A stretch of 64,000 nt of DNA from the NCBI RefSeq assembly GCF_009828095.1, contig NZ_WTYP01000002.1, positions 129,001 through 193,000 on the forward strand, in the 5' to 3' direction. This DNA is from Pontixanthobacter luteolus. Its GTDB lineage: Bacteria; Pseudomonadota; Alphaproteobacteria; Sphingomonadales; Sphingomonadaceae. The position numbers and the translations under genes were made by a program. Below, piece by piece: positions 51,923 through 60,917 of this stretch; within the stretch, counting starts at the first letter, position 1, and each line of letters opens with the position of its first letter. A model generated the notes under the pieces. It saw only the letters and a program-made list of their open reading frames with translations, made no database searches and was not told the origin of the DNA.

Positions 51923-54103
51923 CTAGAGGCTGGCCCGCACGCTTAGTTTGAAGTTCCTGCCGGTCAGCGGCACGAAATCCTTGGTGAAGCTGGCGTGCCG
52001 CCGTCCATCGGTGTCGAAGATATTGTCCGCCTGAAGCAGCACGGTAATCCGGTTCTGCTCGCCAAACGGGCGCCATGCGATGGACGCATTGACCAGCGCG
52101 AAACTGTCGGTTGCGGTTTCAAACGGGGCAAGCCGATCCTGCTTGTCATACCACTGCACTTCGCCGCGGATGTCGAATCGATCTGTCTGCGCTTCCAATG
52201 CTCCCAGTAGGCTCAGCGGCGGGATTCGCGGCAGCGGCGTACCGTCGGACAATTCAGCGCGGATGTAATCACCGCGCAGGTCCGCGATCAGCGAAAATGG
52301 CCCACTGTCGATAATCGGATAGCTCAATTCGCCTTCGACCCCGAAATAGCGGGCGTCGCTTTGCAGGTACTGGAACACCGGCAGGTCATCTTCCTCTGCC
52401 CCGGTACCGGATAGATAGATGTAATCATCGAACCAGTTCTGGAACACGGCGATATTGACGCTGGCTTGACCAATGCGGCCCCGCACAAATGCCTCGGCCC
52501 CCCAGGCCTTTTCCGTGCTCAGTTGCGTGTCGCCGATTTCGAAAGCCTGCGTCGCGATATGCGGCCCGTTGGAGAAAAGCTCCTCTGCCGATGGCGCACG
52601 TTCGGCGCGCGATCCGGTGATGCCAAAACGCAGGCCATTTTCTGTTTCATAGGCCAGCGAGAGTGCGCCTGAAACTGCATCGAATTTCCGGTCAACTCCA
52701 ACGATCTGCGACCGTACATTTGTAGTTTCGTAGCGCCCGGCACCTTCCAGCTGGAACGGCCCCAGTCCCACTTCCTGCAAGGCGAAAACGGCAAACTGAT
52801 CGGTGTCATTGTCGGGCACGTACGCTTCGGCGCCCTCTGCGCGGAAATCGCGGAAATAATATTGCGCACCGATCGTGCCCTTCCAGGTGCCGCGGGTATT
52901 CTGCACAAGTTCGGCGCGCGCTTCCACGCCCGTAACATCGAACACCGTCCCTACTTCATCGCCTTCGAATTCAGTGTGTGTGTAATCGCTGAAACCGGCC
53001 CGCGTACGCAGTTCGGAAAACAGCCCGTCACCCATGTCGAGCGAGCCGCGCAAATCTGCCCGGTACTGGCGCATATCGATCGAGACGGGGACATCGCCCT
53101 CCTCCTCTTCAGCGGCACCGGCCTCGCCAGCACCTTCTTCTTCGCCGTGGTGATGACCGGCACCGGGCCGCCCGGGCACGCCGTAACTCGTGTCGTAAAC
53201 CCCAAGCGCAATACCAAGGCTGCTATCGCCCTTGAAGAAAGCCGCACCGACATCCGCGCTCCAGGTTTCCGTCGCGCTGTTGGGCAAGGTGCCCTTCTGC
53301 AAAGCTGCCTCGCGAAGCTCCTCAGCCTCTTCGATTTCGCCCTCCGCCTCTTCAGCAGCTGCATCCTGAAGCAGGTCCGCGCGCAAGTCATCCGCAACCA
53401 CGAAGCCCGGGATCGAGACATCATCGGTATTCCGGTACGAACCGTTTACGTGAAACACCACGCTGTCGCCCACCGGCACGTCGATCGAACCGCCTGCTTC
53501 ATAAAGGTTCGCCGCCGTGTTTGCGGAAACCAGAGCGTCGATGTGGATCGGTTCGTTGACTCGGCGCTGCGGTATCCGTTTGTCGATAACATTGACTGCA
53601 CCGCCAATCGCCTGGCTGCCGTAAAGCATCACGGCTGGGCCGCGCAGCACCTCGATACGTTCTGCGGTTAGCGGGTCGATCGTGACGGCATGATCGGCCG
53701 ATGTGTTGGACACGTCGATCGCGCCGATACCGTCGACCAGAACCTTCACCCGCTCACCGGAAAAGCCGCGCAAGACAGGTCGCGAAGCACCCGGTGAAAA
53801 GCTGGTGGCCGAAACGCCGGGCAGTTTTTCGAGGACGTCGCCAACCTGACCGGCAAGGTTACGCTGCAATTCGACACCTTCAACAACCGATGTCCCGGCA
53901 AGCACGTCAAGCTGCGTGACACCGACTGCGCTGACCACGATTTCGCCGGCTGCGTTCAGCCGGCGGTCGTGAACATCGTCGTCCAGTTCTTCCTGCACAG
54001 CAGCAGTGTCCTGCGCCGTAGCCATCTGGGGAAAGAGGACTGCCGCAACAGGGATGAAGGCGGCGCCAGCGAGGAGCCGCGAAATATGGGAATGATACAA
54101 CAT
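51923..54103 (-). CDS. TonB-dependent outer-membrane receptor, ZnuD-like
   Basis: A 726-residue outer-membrane receptor with a signal peptide ending QMATAQ. The plug domain (about 50-175) shows GEIVVSAVG, VLEKLPGVSATSFSPGASRP, LRGFSGERVKVLVDGIGA and ERIEVLRGPAVMLYGSQAIGG. The barrel contains a His/Glu-rich loop near residue 317 (AGHHHGEEEGAGEAGAAEEE) and an acidic loop near 240-270, as in the zinc receptor ZnuD. The last residues NFKLSVRASL end in a hydrophobic strand. Zinc as substrate is inference. Confidence 0.88.
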   Translation of the reverse strand: MLYHSHISRLLAGAAFIPVAAVLFPQMATAQDTAAVQEELDDDVHDRRLNAAGEIVVSAVGVTQLDVLAGTSVVEGVELQRNLAGQVGDVLEKLPGVSATSFSPGASRPVLRGFSGERVKVLVDGIGAIDVSNTSADHAVTIDPLTAERIEVLRGPAVMLYGSQAIGGAVNVIDKRIPQRRVNEPIHIDALVSANTAANLYEAGGSIDVPVGDSVVFHVNGSYRNTDDVSIPGFVVADDLRADLLQDAAAEEAEGEIEEAEELREAALQKGTLPNSATETWSADVGAAFFKGDSSLGIALGVYDTSYGVPGRPGAGHHHGEEEGAGEAGAAEEEEGDVPVSIDMRQYRADLRGSLDMGDGLFSELRTRAGFSDYTHTEFEGDEVGTVFDVTGVEARAELVQNTRGTWKGTIGAQYYFRDFRAEGAEAYVPDNDTDQFAVFALQEVGLGPFQLEGAGRYETTNVRSQIVGVDRKFDAVSGALSLAYETENGLRFGITGSRAERAPSAEELFSNGPHIATQAFEIGDTQLSTEKAWGAEAFVRGRIGQASVNIAVFQNWFDDYIYLSGTGAEEDDLPVFQYLQSDARYFGVEGELSYPIIDSGPFSLIADLRGDYIRAELSDGTPLPRIPPLSLLGALEAQTDRFDIRGEVQWYDKQDRLAPFETATDSFALVNASIAWRPFGEQNRITVLLQADNIFDTDGRRHASFTKDFVPLTGRNFKLSVRASL

Positions 54104-54254
54104 ATCGCGCTCCTAGCAGCGAGTTAGATCGGCGCAAGTGCTAAAACTGACGAATGTGGTTTTTCGTGCGACGAACCGCATGGCGCGTAGAATCTGCCGC
54201 ACAGGACGCCGTCCGGCCCGAACGGCGCAGCATATCTTCCTGCGATTTTAGAAA

Positions 54255-54329
54255 TGGAGCGGGCGAGGCGATTCGAACGCCCGACCCCAACCTTGGCAAG
54301 GTTGTGCTCTACCCCTGAGCTACGCCCGC
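54255..54329 (-). tRNA. tRNA-Gly (GCC anticodon)
   Basis: On the minus strand, a 75-base cloverleaf with encoded CCA. Acceptor GCGGGCG pairs with CGCCCGC, the D-arm region is GTAGCTCAGGGGTAGAGC, the anticodon loop is CTTGCCAAG between ACCTT-side and AAGGT-side stem bases, and the T-arm region is GGGCGTTCGAATCGCC. The discriminator base is T before CCA. Confidence 0.96.
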
Positions 54330-54439
54330 TCACTAGACGCATCCGGAAAAATCCGGCCCCCGGACTGGCGAAATTCGCTCTGTCCCGGTGGGGAAGCGGG
54401 CAGTTAGCAGCGGTTTGATGTGCCAGCAAGTGTAAAATT

Positions 54440-54466
54440 GCAGCGAAGCGAAGGAATTTTCGCTGC
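54440..54466. other. Inverted repeat upstream of the thioredoxin-TPR gene
   Basis: A perfect 8-bp inverted repeat GCAGCGAA / TTCGCTGC with an 11-base spacer, in the 212-base gap between the tRNA and the gene at 54542. There is no T-tract after it. It could be a leader hairpin or operator; the purpose is unknown. Confidence 0.3.
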
Positions 54467-54541
54467 GCCTGTTTCACCCTTCAAATATCCGGTAGAAAGA
54501 CCACCTATGGTTCATACCAAGGCATTGAAAAGGAAATTCGC

Positions 54542-55462
54542 GTGGCAAGCATGGGCTTGAATATCGAGGAGCAAAAAGCAGTCGAGCGGTTCAAGACCGA
54601 AGTGGTCGAACCCTCCATGACCAAGCTGGTGATCCTCGACTTCTGGGCCGAGTGGTGCGGCCCGTGCAAGGCGCTCGCGCCGATGCTCGAGAAGGTCGCT
54701 GCAGAATACGCCGACAAGGGCGTGATTCTGGTGAAGGTGAACGTGGACGAGGAGCAATTCATTGCCAGCCAGTTCCAGGTGCAGTCGATCCCCACCGTCT
54801 ATGCGATGTTCCAGGGCCAGCCTGTCGCTGACCTGACGCAGGCACGCAGCGAAAGCCAGCTCAAGCAGGTGCTCGACCAATTGATCGAGAAACTGCCGCT
54901 CGACCCAGCGGGCGGTGCTGGCGGGCAGCCGCAGCAGGATGTCGGGCAATTCATCGAAATGGCCGAGCAGGTTCTGGCCGAAGGCGATGCAGAACGGGCT
55001 GGCGGCGTTTTCATGCAGGTTGTCCAGATGGCGCCCGACAACGCAGCCGCACATGGCGGGCTGATTCGCGCGCTGGTGGCCGGCGGACGCACCGAAGAAG
55101 CACAGAGCATCGCAGACGCGCTGGAGCCGGCACTGAAAGAAGACGCCGCAATTCAGCAGGCGCTTTCCGCGCTGGAGCTGGCCTCAACAAAGGTCGATGA
55201 CGGCGAATTGCAGGCGCTGCGCGCTGCCGCATCCGAAAACCCCGCCGACATGGACAAGCAGTTCGCGTTTGCCGAAGGGGCATTTGCCGCTGGCGAACGG
55301 GACGAGGCAGCCGATACCCTGCTGACCATGGTCGAGGCCGACCGCGAATGGAACGAGGGTGCCGCACGGGCCAAACTGCTGCAGATATTCGAGGCAGTCG
55401 GTCTGGAGGACCCTTGGGTTGTCACGACCCGCCGCCGTCTTTCCAAAATCCTGTTCGGGTGA
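54542..55462 (+). CDS. Thioredoxin-TPR fusion protein (CnoX/YbbN type)
   Basis: A 306-residue chaperedoxin-like protein. The thioredoxin domain (about 15-120) keeps the redox site FWAEWCGPCKALAP and the cis-proline SIPTVYAMF. A C-terminal TPR-like region (about 140-300) has repeated Ala-rich helices ending RRRLSKILFG. E. coli CnoX holds unfolded proteins and protects cysteines under hypochlorite stress. The start is GTG at 54542 with AAGGA upstream, or ATG at 54551. The Lon-domain gene follows after 4 bases. Confidence 0.9.
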   Translation: MASMGLNIEEQKAVERFKTEVVEPSMTKLVILDFWAEWCGPCKALAPMLEKVAAEYADKGVILVKVNVDEEQFIASQFQVQSIPTVYAMFQGQPVADLTQARSESQLKQVLDQLIEKLPLDPAGGAGGQPQQDVGQFIEMAEQVLAEGDAERAGGVFMQVVQMAPDNAAAHGGLIRALVAGGRTEEAQSIADALEPALKEDAAIQQALSALELASTKVDDGELQALRAAASENPADMDKQFAFAEGAFAAGERDEAADTLLTMVEADREWNEGAARAKLLQIFEAVGLEDPWVVTTRRRLSKILFG

Positions 55463-55466
55463 GCCT

Positions 55467-56078
55467 ATGAGCAAGCGCCTCTCCATCTTCCCGCTGACAG
55501 GCGCAATCCTGTTTCCCGGCTTGCAAATGCCCCTGCACATTTTCGAGCCGCGCTACCGCGCTCTGGTGAGCGACGCGTTGGCGCGTGACCGGCGCATTGC
55601 GATGATTCAGCCCAAGGGCCCGGCCCAGGGCGCACCGCTGTTCGATATCGGTTGTGTCGGGCGGATCGGCGATGTCGAGGCCATGGATGACGGGCGTTAC
55701 AACATCGTTCTGGAAGGTGAGAGCCGGTTCCGGATCGTTCGCGAGCTCGACGTCACCACCATGTTCCGTCAGGTCGAGGCAGAATTGATCGACGAGCCGG
55801 AAGAAGAGTTCTTAAGCAGCATCGAGCGTGCAAGCTTTGAACGCGAAGCCAAGCGATTTGCCGATGCACAGGGCTACAGCGTGGACTGGGAATCGGTAAC
55901 CCGGCTCGATGATATTTCACTGATCGACGGCGTATCGCAGATCGCCCCGTTCGATCCGGCATCCAAACAGGCCCTGCTGGAGGCACCCGACCTCAGGTCC
56001 CGTTGTGAAACCCTGATTCAGCTGATGCAGTTCTATGGCCGCCGCGACGGCGATGACGAGATCATCACGCTGCAATAG
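55467..56078 (+). CDS. Lon substrate-binding (LAN) domain protein
   Basis: A 203-residue protein consisting only of a Lon N-terminal domain: FPLTGAILFPGLQMPLHIFE, RYRALVSDAL, GCVGRIGDVEAMDDGRYNIV and LEGESRFRIV, ending in a helix bundle. There is no ATPase or protease part. Such stand-alone domains may bind or deliver substrates. Co-transcription with the thioredoxin-TPR gene (4-base gap) suggests a joint protein-quality function. Confidence 0.9.
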   Translation: MSKRLSIFPLTGAILFPGLQMPLHIFEPRYRALVSDALARDRRIAMIQPKGPAQGAPLFDIGCVGRIGDVEAMDDGRYNIVLEGESRFRIVRELDVTTMFRQVEAELIDEPEEEFLSSIERASFEREAKRFADAQGYSVDWESVTRLDDISLIDGVSQIAPFDPASKQALLEAPDLRSRCETLIQLMQFYGRRDGDDEIITLQ

Positions 56079-56102
56079 GCTGTCTGGCCCGAGGGCCATG
56101 GC

Positions 56103-56726
56103 CTAGAACCCGAAGCTGCCCTTCAAGCCGTCAATCACATATTGCGCGGCAAGCGCGGCCAGCAATACGCCCAGCAAGCGGGTAATCACCGCCTCCACCC
56201 GGTCGCCCAGCAGCCGGATAAGCGGGCCCGCAGCGATCAGCGCAAGCATGGTCAGCAGCAATACCGCGCCCAGCGCGCCCAGCACGACCAGCGTTTCCGC
56301 GTCTCCTTCCGCCTCGTTGGTGAGCAGCATGATCGCGGCAATCGCGCCGGGTCCGGCCAGCATGGGCATAGCCATCGGGAACACCGAAACGTCTTCCACC
56401 TCCGGCGTCGCGGCAACCTTGTCAGCCCGTTCCTCGCGCCGCTGGGTGCGTTTCTCAAACACCATCTCGAACGCGATCCAGAACAGCATGAAACCGCCTG
56501 CAATGCGGAAACTGTCCAGTTCGATATGCAGCGCGGCCAGCAATTGTTCGCCGAACAGCGCAAAAATCAGCAGAATAATCGCCGCGATAACGCAGGCCCG
56601 GATCGCCATCGACCGCGCCTGGGCCGGGGTCGCGCCTTTTGTCAGCCCGGCATAGATCGGCGCACAGCCGGGCGGGTCGATAACCACGAACAGCGTGATG
56701 AAGGCAGAGATGAATAGCTCGGTCAT
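56103..56726 (-). CDS. MarC/UPF0056 family integral membrane protein
   Basis: A 207-residue inner-membrane protein with six helices. Family segments: FVVIDPPGCAPIYAGLTKGA, RIAGGFMLFWIAFEMVF, PMAMPMLAGPGAIAAIMLL and LLGVLLAALAAQYVIDGL. The role is unknown; the family was once wrongly linked to antibiotic resistance. A lipoprotein gene lies just upstream on the same strand (16 bases). Confidence 0.92.
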   Translation of the reverse strand: MTELFISAFITLFVVIDPPGCAPIYAGLTKGATPAQARSMAIRACVIAAIILLIFALFGEQLLAALHIELDSFRIAGGFMLFWIAFEMVFEKRTQRREERADKVAATPEVEDVSVFPMAMPMLAGPGAIAAIMLLTNEAEGDAETLVVLGALGAVLLLTMLALIAAGPLIRLLGDRVEAVITRLLGVLLAALAAQYVIDGLKGSFGF

Positions 56727-56742
56727 ATCTCTCGTTCGCTCT

Positions 56743-57531
56743 TTATTCGGAAGCCTGCTGCGGTGAAGCCCCGCCCAATTCCTGCGTCAAGGCGACTTCC
56801 CAGCTTCCGCCGGAAAGGTAATCGGCAATCACCCGGCGCGATTTGCCCGGTTCGTGTTCCCAGCGCCAGCGCAGAGTACCATCCTTGGCCAGCGTTGCCG
56901 CGCTTTGCACATCGAGAGCAACGGCATAGTCCGGCGCTGAAGGCACGGCTTCACCGCGTTTCGGGCAGTCAGCAACAAAGCCTTCGACCGCGTCGAATGC
57001 GCTGACAACGATATCGTCTTCACCCGCCGGCTCCAGCACGGCGCGCGCCGGTGGCTGCGGATCGTCCAGCACGCCCGCATCATAGGTCCAGCGGTATTCG
57101 CCGTCCTTCTGGCGTTCCCACACAGTGACGAAATTGCCGACCTTGTTCTCAGCATCGCGGAAGCGGCCCTGGCTCACGGCGAGCAACCCGTCGCAGCTCA
57201 TCCACACAGCACGGGGGTTCCACCGCACGGCAATTTCCGGGTCTGCCCGGCCAGCCAGCCAAGCTTGCGCGGCGGCGGGTCCGTCGGGCAGGTGAATCAC
57301 TGCATCAGGGGCGGCGAATTCGCGGAAAGCAGTCCACTGCCCGTTTTCTTTTGCGGCGCGGGCAAAGGCGAGTTCAGCCGCGACCACCCTGCTGGGCTGG
57401 GCAGCGCCCGGCGCACCGGCGACAGCGCGCTGGAAATGATCGCGCGCCATAGGGCGCGGACCGGACGGGGCGCACGCAGACAGCGTGACTGCGGCCGCTG
57501 TGACTGTGAGGATTTGCAGGTTCCTGAGCAT
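56743..57531 (-). CDS. Lipoprotein with NTF2-like fold, hypothetical
   Basis: A 262-residue predicted lipoprotein: signal MLRNLQILTVTAAAVTLSAC with the lipobox LSAC, then AELAFARAAKENGQWTAFRE, the start of a SnoaL/NTF2-type domain. EIAVRWNPRAVWMSCDGLLA and TVWERQKDGEYRWTYDAGVL follow. The C-terminal beta domain contains RWRWEHEPGKSRRVIADYLS. The function is unknown. The start is ATG at 57531. Confidence 0.82.
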   Translation of the reverse strand: MLRNLQILTVTAAAVTLSACAPSGPRPMARDHFQRAVAGAPGAAQPSRVVAAELAFARAAKENGQWTAFREFAAPDAVIHLPDGPAAAQAWLAGRADPEIAVRWNPRAVWMSCDGLLAVSQGRFRDAENKVGNFVTVWERQKDGEYRWTYDAGVLDDPQPPARAVLEPAGEDDIVVSAFDAVEGFVADCPKRGEAVPSAPDYAVALDVQSAATLAKDGTLRWRWEHEPGKSRRVIADYLSGGSWEVALTQELGGASPQQASE

Positions 57532-57594
57532 GGATGGCCCATAGCCATTCAGCGCCAGCTTGTCGAAGGAATGAATGAGCCTGCCGCCCAAGGG

Positions 57595-58488
57595 TCAAAG
57601 CCCCTCCGGCGGCTCCATTCCTTCATTGCGATGCGCGGCAACCAGCGTGTTGCGCAGCAGCACGGCAATGGTCATCGGTCCGACACCGCCGGGTACAGGT
57701 GTGATTGCCCCGGCAACTTCACTGGCCTCGCCAAAATCGACATCGCCGACCAGCCTGCCCTTGTCGCTGCCGGGTTCCGGCGGCAGGCGGTTGATACCCA
57801 CATCGATTACCGTGGCACCGTCTTTCAGCCAATCCTTCTTGACCATTTCGGGCCGGCCGACTGCGGCAACAACGATGTCGGCGCGGCGAACCACAGCTGG
57901 CAAATCCTTGGTCCGGCTGTGCGCAATCGTCACGGTCGCATTCGCATCCAGCAGCAATTGCGCCATCGGCTTGCCCACAATGTTCGAGCGACCGATAACG
58001 ACCGCCTCAAGACCGGAAAGATCGCCCAAGCGGTCGGTCAGCAGCATGATGCAGCCAAGCGGTGTGCACGGCACAAAGCCGGTTTGGCCGACGGACAAGC
58101 GGCCTGCATTGATCACGTGAAACCCGTCGACATCCTTGTCCGGGCTGATAGCCGAGATGATCGCCTGCTCATCGAGATGTGCAGGCAGGGGCAGCTGGAC
58201 CAGTATTCCATCGACTGCCGGATCGTTGTTGAGCTGTTCGACCAGCGCCAACAAATCAGCCTCGGTCGTATCCGCGGGCAGGCGGTGTTCGAAACTTTCC
58301 ATGTTGGCGGCCAGGGTCGCCTTGCCCTTGGAGCGGACATAGACGTTGCTGGCCGGATCCTCGCCGACCAGCACCACGGCCAGTCCCGCCTTACGTCCTG
58401 CCTGCGATTCGAAATCGGCAGCGATCGCGCCTACGCGTTCGCGCAGATTGGCAGCAAACGCCTTCCCGTCGATCCGTGTCGCGGTCAT
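57595..58488 (-). CDS. folD: FolD, methylenetetrahydrofolate dehydrogenase/cyclohydrolase
   Basis: A 297-residue bifunctional enzyme of one-carbon metabolism. Signatures: [12 protein letters not shown] (catalytic Lys), [27 protein letters not shown] and [20 protein letters not shown]. Its ATG overlaps the yggT stop (ATGA at 58485-58488). Confidence 0.96.
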   Translation of the reverse strand: MTATRIDGKAFAANLRERVGAIAADFESQAGRKAGLAVVLVGEDPASNVYVRSKGKATLAANMESFEHRLPADTTEADLLALVEQLNNDPAVDGILVQLPLPAHLDEQAIISAISPDKDVDGFHVINAGRLSVGQTGFVPCTPLGCIMLLTDRLGDLSGLEAVVIGRSNIVGKPMAQLLLDANATVTIAHSRTKDLPAVVRRADIVVAAVGRPEMVKKDWLKDGATVIDVGINRLPPEPGSDKGRLVGDVDFGEASEVAGAITPVPGGVGPMTIAVLLRNTLVAAHRNEGMEPPEGL

Positions 58489-58766
58489 GAATAGGCAACG
58501 TTCGAAAGCACGATCATCAGCGCGTTGAGCAGCAGGATCAGCACCAGCGGGGAGAAATCGATCGTGCCGGTTTGCGGCAGGATCCGCCGTATCGGCGACA
58601 GAACCGGTTCCAGCAGAGAATTGATCGAATTGTAAATCTGCACCACGAACTGGTTGCTGTGATTGATCACGTTGAACGCGAACAGCAGGCCGATGACGAA
58701 CTGGACGATGACGAGCATCACCAGCACGTTGATCAGCATTCCAAGGATTTGCATGAAGGCGATCAT
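58485..58766 (-). CDS. YggT family membrane protein
   Basis: A 93-residue protein with two helices ([18 protein letters not shown] and [20 protein letters not shown]) and the family motif [20 protein letters not shown]. YggT proteins are linked to osmotic stress or division-septum functions. It is overlapped by folD downstream and has argB 92 bases upstream. Confidence 0.92.
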   Translation of the reverse strand: MIAFMQILGMLINVLVMLVIVQFVIGLLFAFNVINHSNQFVVQIYNSINSLLEPVLSPIRRILPQTGTIDFSPLVLILLLNALMIVLSNVAYS

Positions 58767-58858
58767 ATTGGGTCTTTCAAGCGAGAGGCGGTTGCAGACG
58801 CCTTACGCGATCCGAAGGGGGTGTATCAACACCCTAAGACGCGGCTTTCGACGAGCAT

Positions 58859-59758
58859 CTAACCTGCGCTGATCAGCGTACCCGCACCGCGGCTGGTGAA
58901 GAATTCCAGCAGCATTGCGTGGGGCACGCGGCCATCCAGCACGACCGCCGCATCGCACCCGGACTCCACCGCCTGAACGCAGGTTTCCAGTTTGGGAATC
59001 ATCCCGCCGCTGATTGTCCCGTCTTCGCGAAGGCGAGCGATATCGGCAGGTTTGAGATCGGTCAGCAGCCGCTTCTCCTTGTCCAGAACCCCGGCAACAT
59101 CGGTCAGCAGGAACAGGCGCGCTGCGCCAAGTGCCGCCGCGATTGCGCCAGCCATGGTGTCCGCGTTGATATTGTAGGTGTGACCATCTTCGCCTGCGCC
59201 GATGGGGGCAATGATCGGGATCATCCCCGCCGCCACCGCCGTGTCGATAATCGTCGTGTCGACTTCAGAAGGTTCACCGACGAAACCGAGGTCGATGACC
59301 CGCTCGATATTGCTTTCCGGGTCGCGTGCGGTCCGTTGCACCTTGCGGGCAGTTACCAAGCCGCCATCCTTGCCGGAAATGCCGATCGCCTTGCCGCCGG
59401 CCTTGGCGATCCAGCCGACCAGTTCTTTATTGATCGCGCCAGACAGAACCATTTCAGCAATCTCTGCAGTGGCCTTGTCGGTCACCCGCAGCCCGTCGAT
59501 AAATTCGCTTTCGACGCCCAGCTTCTTCAGCATGGCCCCGATCTGCGGCCCGCCGCCATGCACGACCACAGGGTTGATCCCGACCGCTTTAAGCAACACG
59601 ATATCATCGGCAAATTCCCGCGCGGCCTTGGGATCGCCCATCGCATGGCCGCCATATTTGACCACGAAAGTACGCCCGGCATAGCGCTGGAAATAGGGTA
59701 GCGCCTCGATCAGCGTTTCCGCCTTGCTCAGGGTAATGGTGTTCTCGCTCGCGCTCAT
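58859..59758 (-). CDS. argB: ArgB, acetylglutamate kinase
   Basis: Amino-acid kinase of arginine synthesis, 299 residues. It shows [44 protein letters not shown] and [20 protein letters not shown]. The start is ATG at 59758 ([10 protein letters not shown]) with AAGGA upstream; the longer frame lacks family sequence. It heads the run argB-yggT-folD. A 6-bp hairpin GGGTGT/ACACCC (58819-58834) lies in the gap before yggT. Confidence 0.96.
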   Translation of the reverse strand: MSASENTITLSKAETLIEALPYFQRYAGRTFVVKYGGHAMGDPKAAREFADDIVLLKAVGINPVVVHGGGPQIGAMLKKLGVESEFIDGLRVTDKATAEIAEMVLSGAINKELVGWIAKAGGKAIGISGKDGGLVTARKVQRTARDPESNIERVIDLGFVGEPSEVDTTIIDTAVAAGMIPIIAPIGAGEDGHTYNINADTMAGAIAAALGAARLFLLTDVAGVLDKEKRLLTDLKPADIARLREDGTISGGMIPKLETCVQAVESGCDAAVVLDGRVPHAMLLEFFTSRGAGTLISAG

Positions 59759-59912
59759 CGCACAATCCTTGCCGCAGGCCGCCACCGGCCGTTCCCCGCT
59801 GCGCTTAGCGGTTGACCGGCCCAAGGGAAAGAACCTGCCGCGCGGCCAGGCCCACGTATTTCTGCTTAGGCATTAAGCCTGAATTGGCTGCCACGCCTGT
59901 GAAGCGCACACA

Positions 59913-60344
59913 ATGGCCATGCTTCGGATCCTGTTCTTCGCGCTATTGATGGCGGCCCCGGCCGAGGCAAATTGCCAGATCAAGGGCGGCGATGCGGTGG
60001 AGGCGACGTTTGAGAAATGCGGCAGTGCGAAGCGCGTAACCTGCATCGTCGATGGCGATACGTTCTGGCATAACGGAACGAAGGTTCGGATCGCGGATGT
60101 GAACACGCCGGAAACTTCCCGCCCGTCATGCCCCCGCGAACGGGAGCTGGGGAACCGGGCAACGGCAAGGATGCAGACGCTCCTGAACGACGGGCCGTTC
60201 CAGCTGGTCCGCGCGGACCGCGATGAAGATCGCTATGGCCGCAAGCTGCGCGTTGCCATGCGCGGCGGGAAGTCGCTGGGCGGTATTCTGGTCAGAGAAG
60301 GGCTGGCAGAAAGCTGGACCGGGCGCCGCAAGAACTGGTGTTGA
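59913..60344 (+). CDS. Exported SNase-fold (thermonuclease-like) protein
   Basis: A 143-residue protein with a signal peptide (ILFFALLMAAPAEA) and a staphylococcal-nuclease domain. The site shows CIVDGDTFWHNGTKVRIAD, then VNTPETSRPSC, and the arginine in DEDRYGRKLRV. It ends KNWC, with a C-terminal cysteine that could pair with an earlier one. The Ca-binding and catalytic acids appear intact. A second SNase-like gene follows after 51 bases. Confidence 0.9.
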   Translation: MAMLRILFFALLMAAPAEANCQIKGGDAVEATFEKCGSAKRVTCIVDGDTFWHNGTKVRIADVNTPETSRPSCPRERELGNRATARMQTLLNDGPFQLVRADRDEDRYGRKLRVAMRGGKSLGGILVREGLAESWTGRRKNWC

Positions 60345-60395
60345 TCACCGCCCGTTTGCCCTTCCAGCCTGACGAACAATCTGGAACAAGGCCGC

Positions 60396-60917
60396 ATGGC
60401 CAAGCCCCTCCGATTTGATACAGGCCGCACAAGGCCCAAACGCAGGCAGACGCATGCACGGTTTTGGCGGCGGATACCGGCATGGCTGGTCATCGCGATC
60501 GCTGCCGGGGCAATTGGCTGGTTCGTGCGCCAGCCGGGTAACGGTGAAATCTGGGTCCAGCAGAATACCGCGTTCACGCTGTGCGAAAACCGCTCGTCAT
60601 CCGCCTGCGTGATCGACGGCGACACCATCATGATCGGCAAGCGCAAAATCCGGATGAGCGGGTACAACGCACCCGAACTTGCCGGAGAATGCAGCGCGGA
60701 AAAAACACTGGCTCTCAAATCTCGCGCGGCGCTTTTACAGTGGCTTAACGCCGGTCCGTTCCTGATGGGTGGCGGCGATGAGCCGCCGTATGACAAATAC
60801 GGCCGGGAATTGCGGGAATTCCGGCGCGGCAATGATTGGCTTGCCGATTGGATGATCCGCCGGGACCTTGCCCAGCAAAGCGGCTGGGGCTTTGCGCGCG
60901 GCGGTTGGTGCAGTTAA
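60396..60917 (+). CDS. Membrane-anchored SNase-fold protein
   Basis: A 173-residue protein with a basic N terminus, one helix (IPAWLVIAIAAGAIGWFV) and an SNase-like domain. ACVIDGDTIMIGKRKIRMSG and YNAPELAGECSAE are visible, with Asn where the first paralogue also has it (NTPE/NAPE), then PPYDKYGRELREF. It ends GGWCS. It pairs with the preceding gene as a divergent duplicate with different anchoring. The stop overlaps the sulfotransferase by 4 bases, convergent. Confidence 0.87.
   Translation: MAKPLRFDTGRTRPKRRQTHARFWRRIPAWLVIAIAAGAIGWFVRQPGNGEIWVQQNTAFTLCENRSSSACVIDGDTIMIGKRKIRMSGYNAPELAGECSAEKTLALKSRAALLQWLNAGPFLMGGGDEPPYDKYGRELREFRRGNDWLADWMIRRDLAQQSGWGFARGGWCS

Noticed and set aside
54080-54130. 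Zur box at the ZnuD-like receptor start
   Set aside because: ATGTTGTATCAT is only weakly palindromic and is largely coding sequence; there is no match to a Zur consensus I would trust.
57265-58494. 409-codon plus-strand frame across the folD region
   Set aside because: Covers folD and a lipoprotein gene in antisense and shows no recognisable motif.
58819-58834. Hairpin GGGTGT/ACACCC between argB and yggT as a terminator
   Set aside because: Short stem with no U-tract; noted under argB only.
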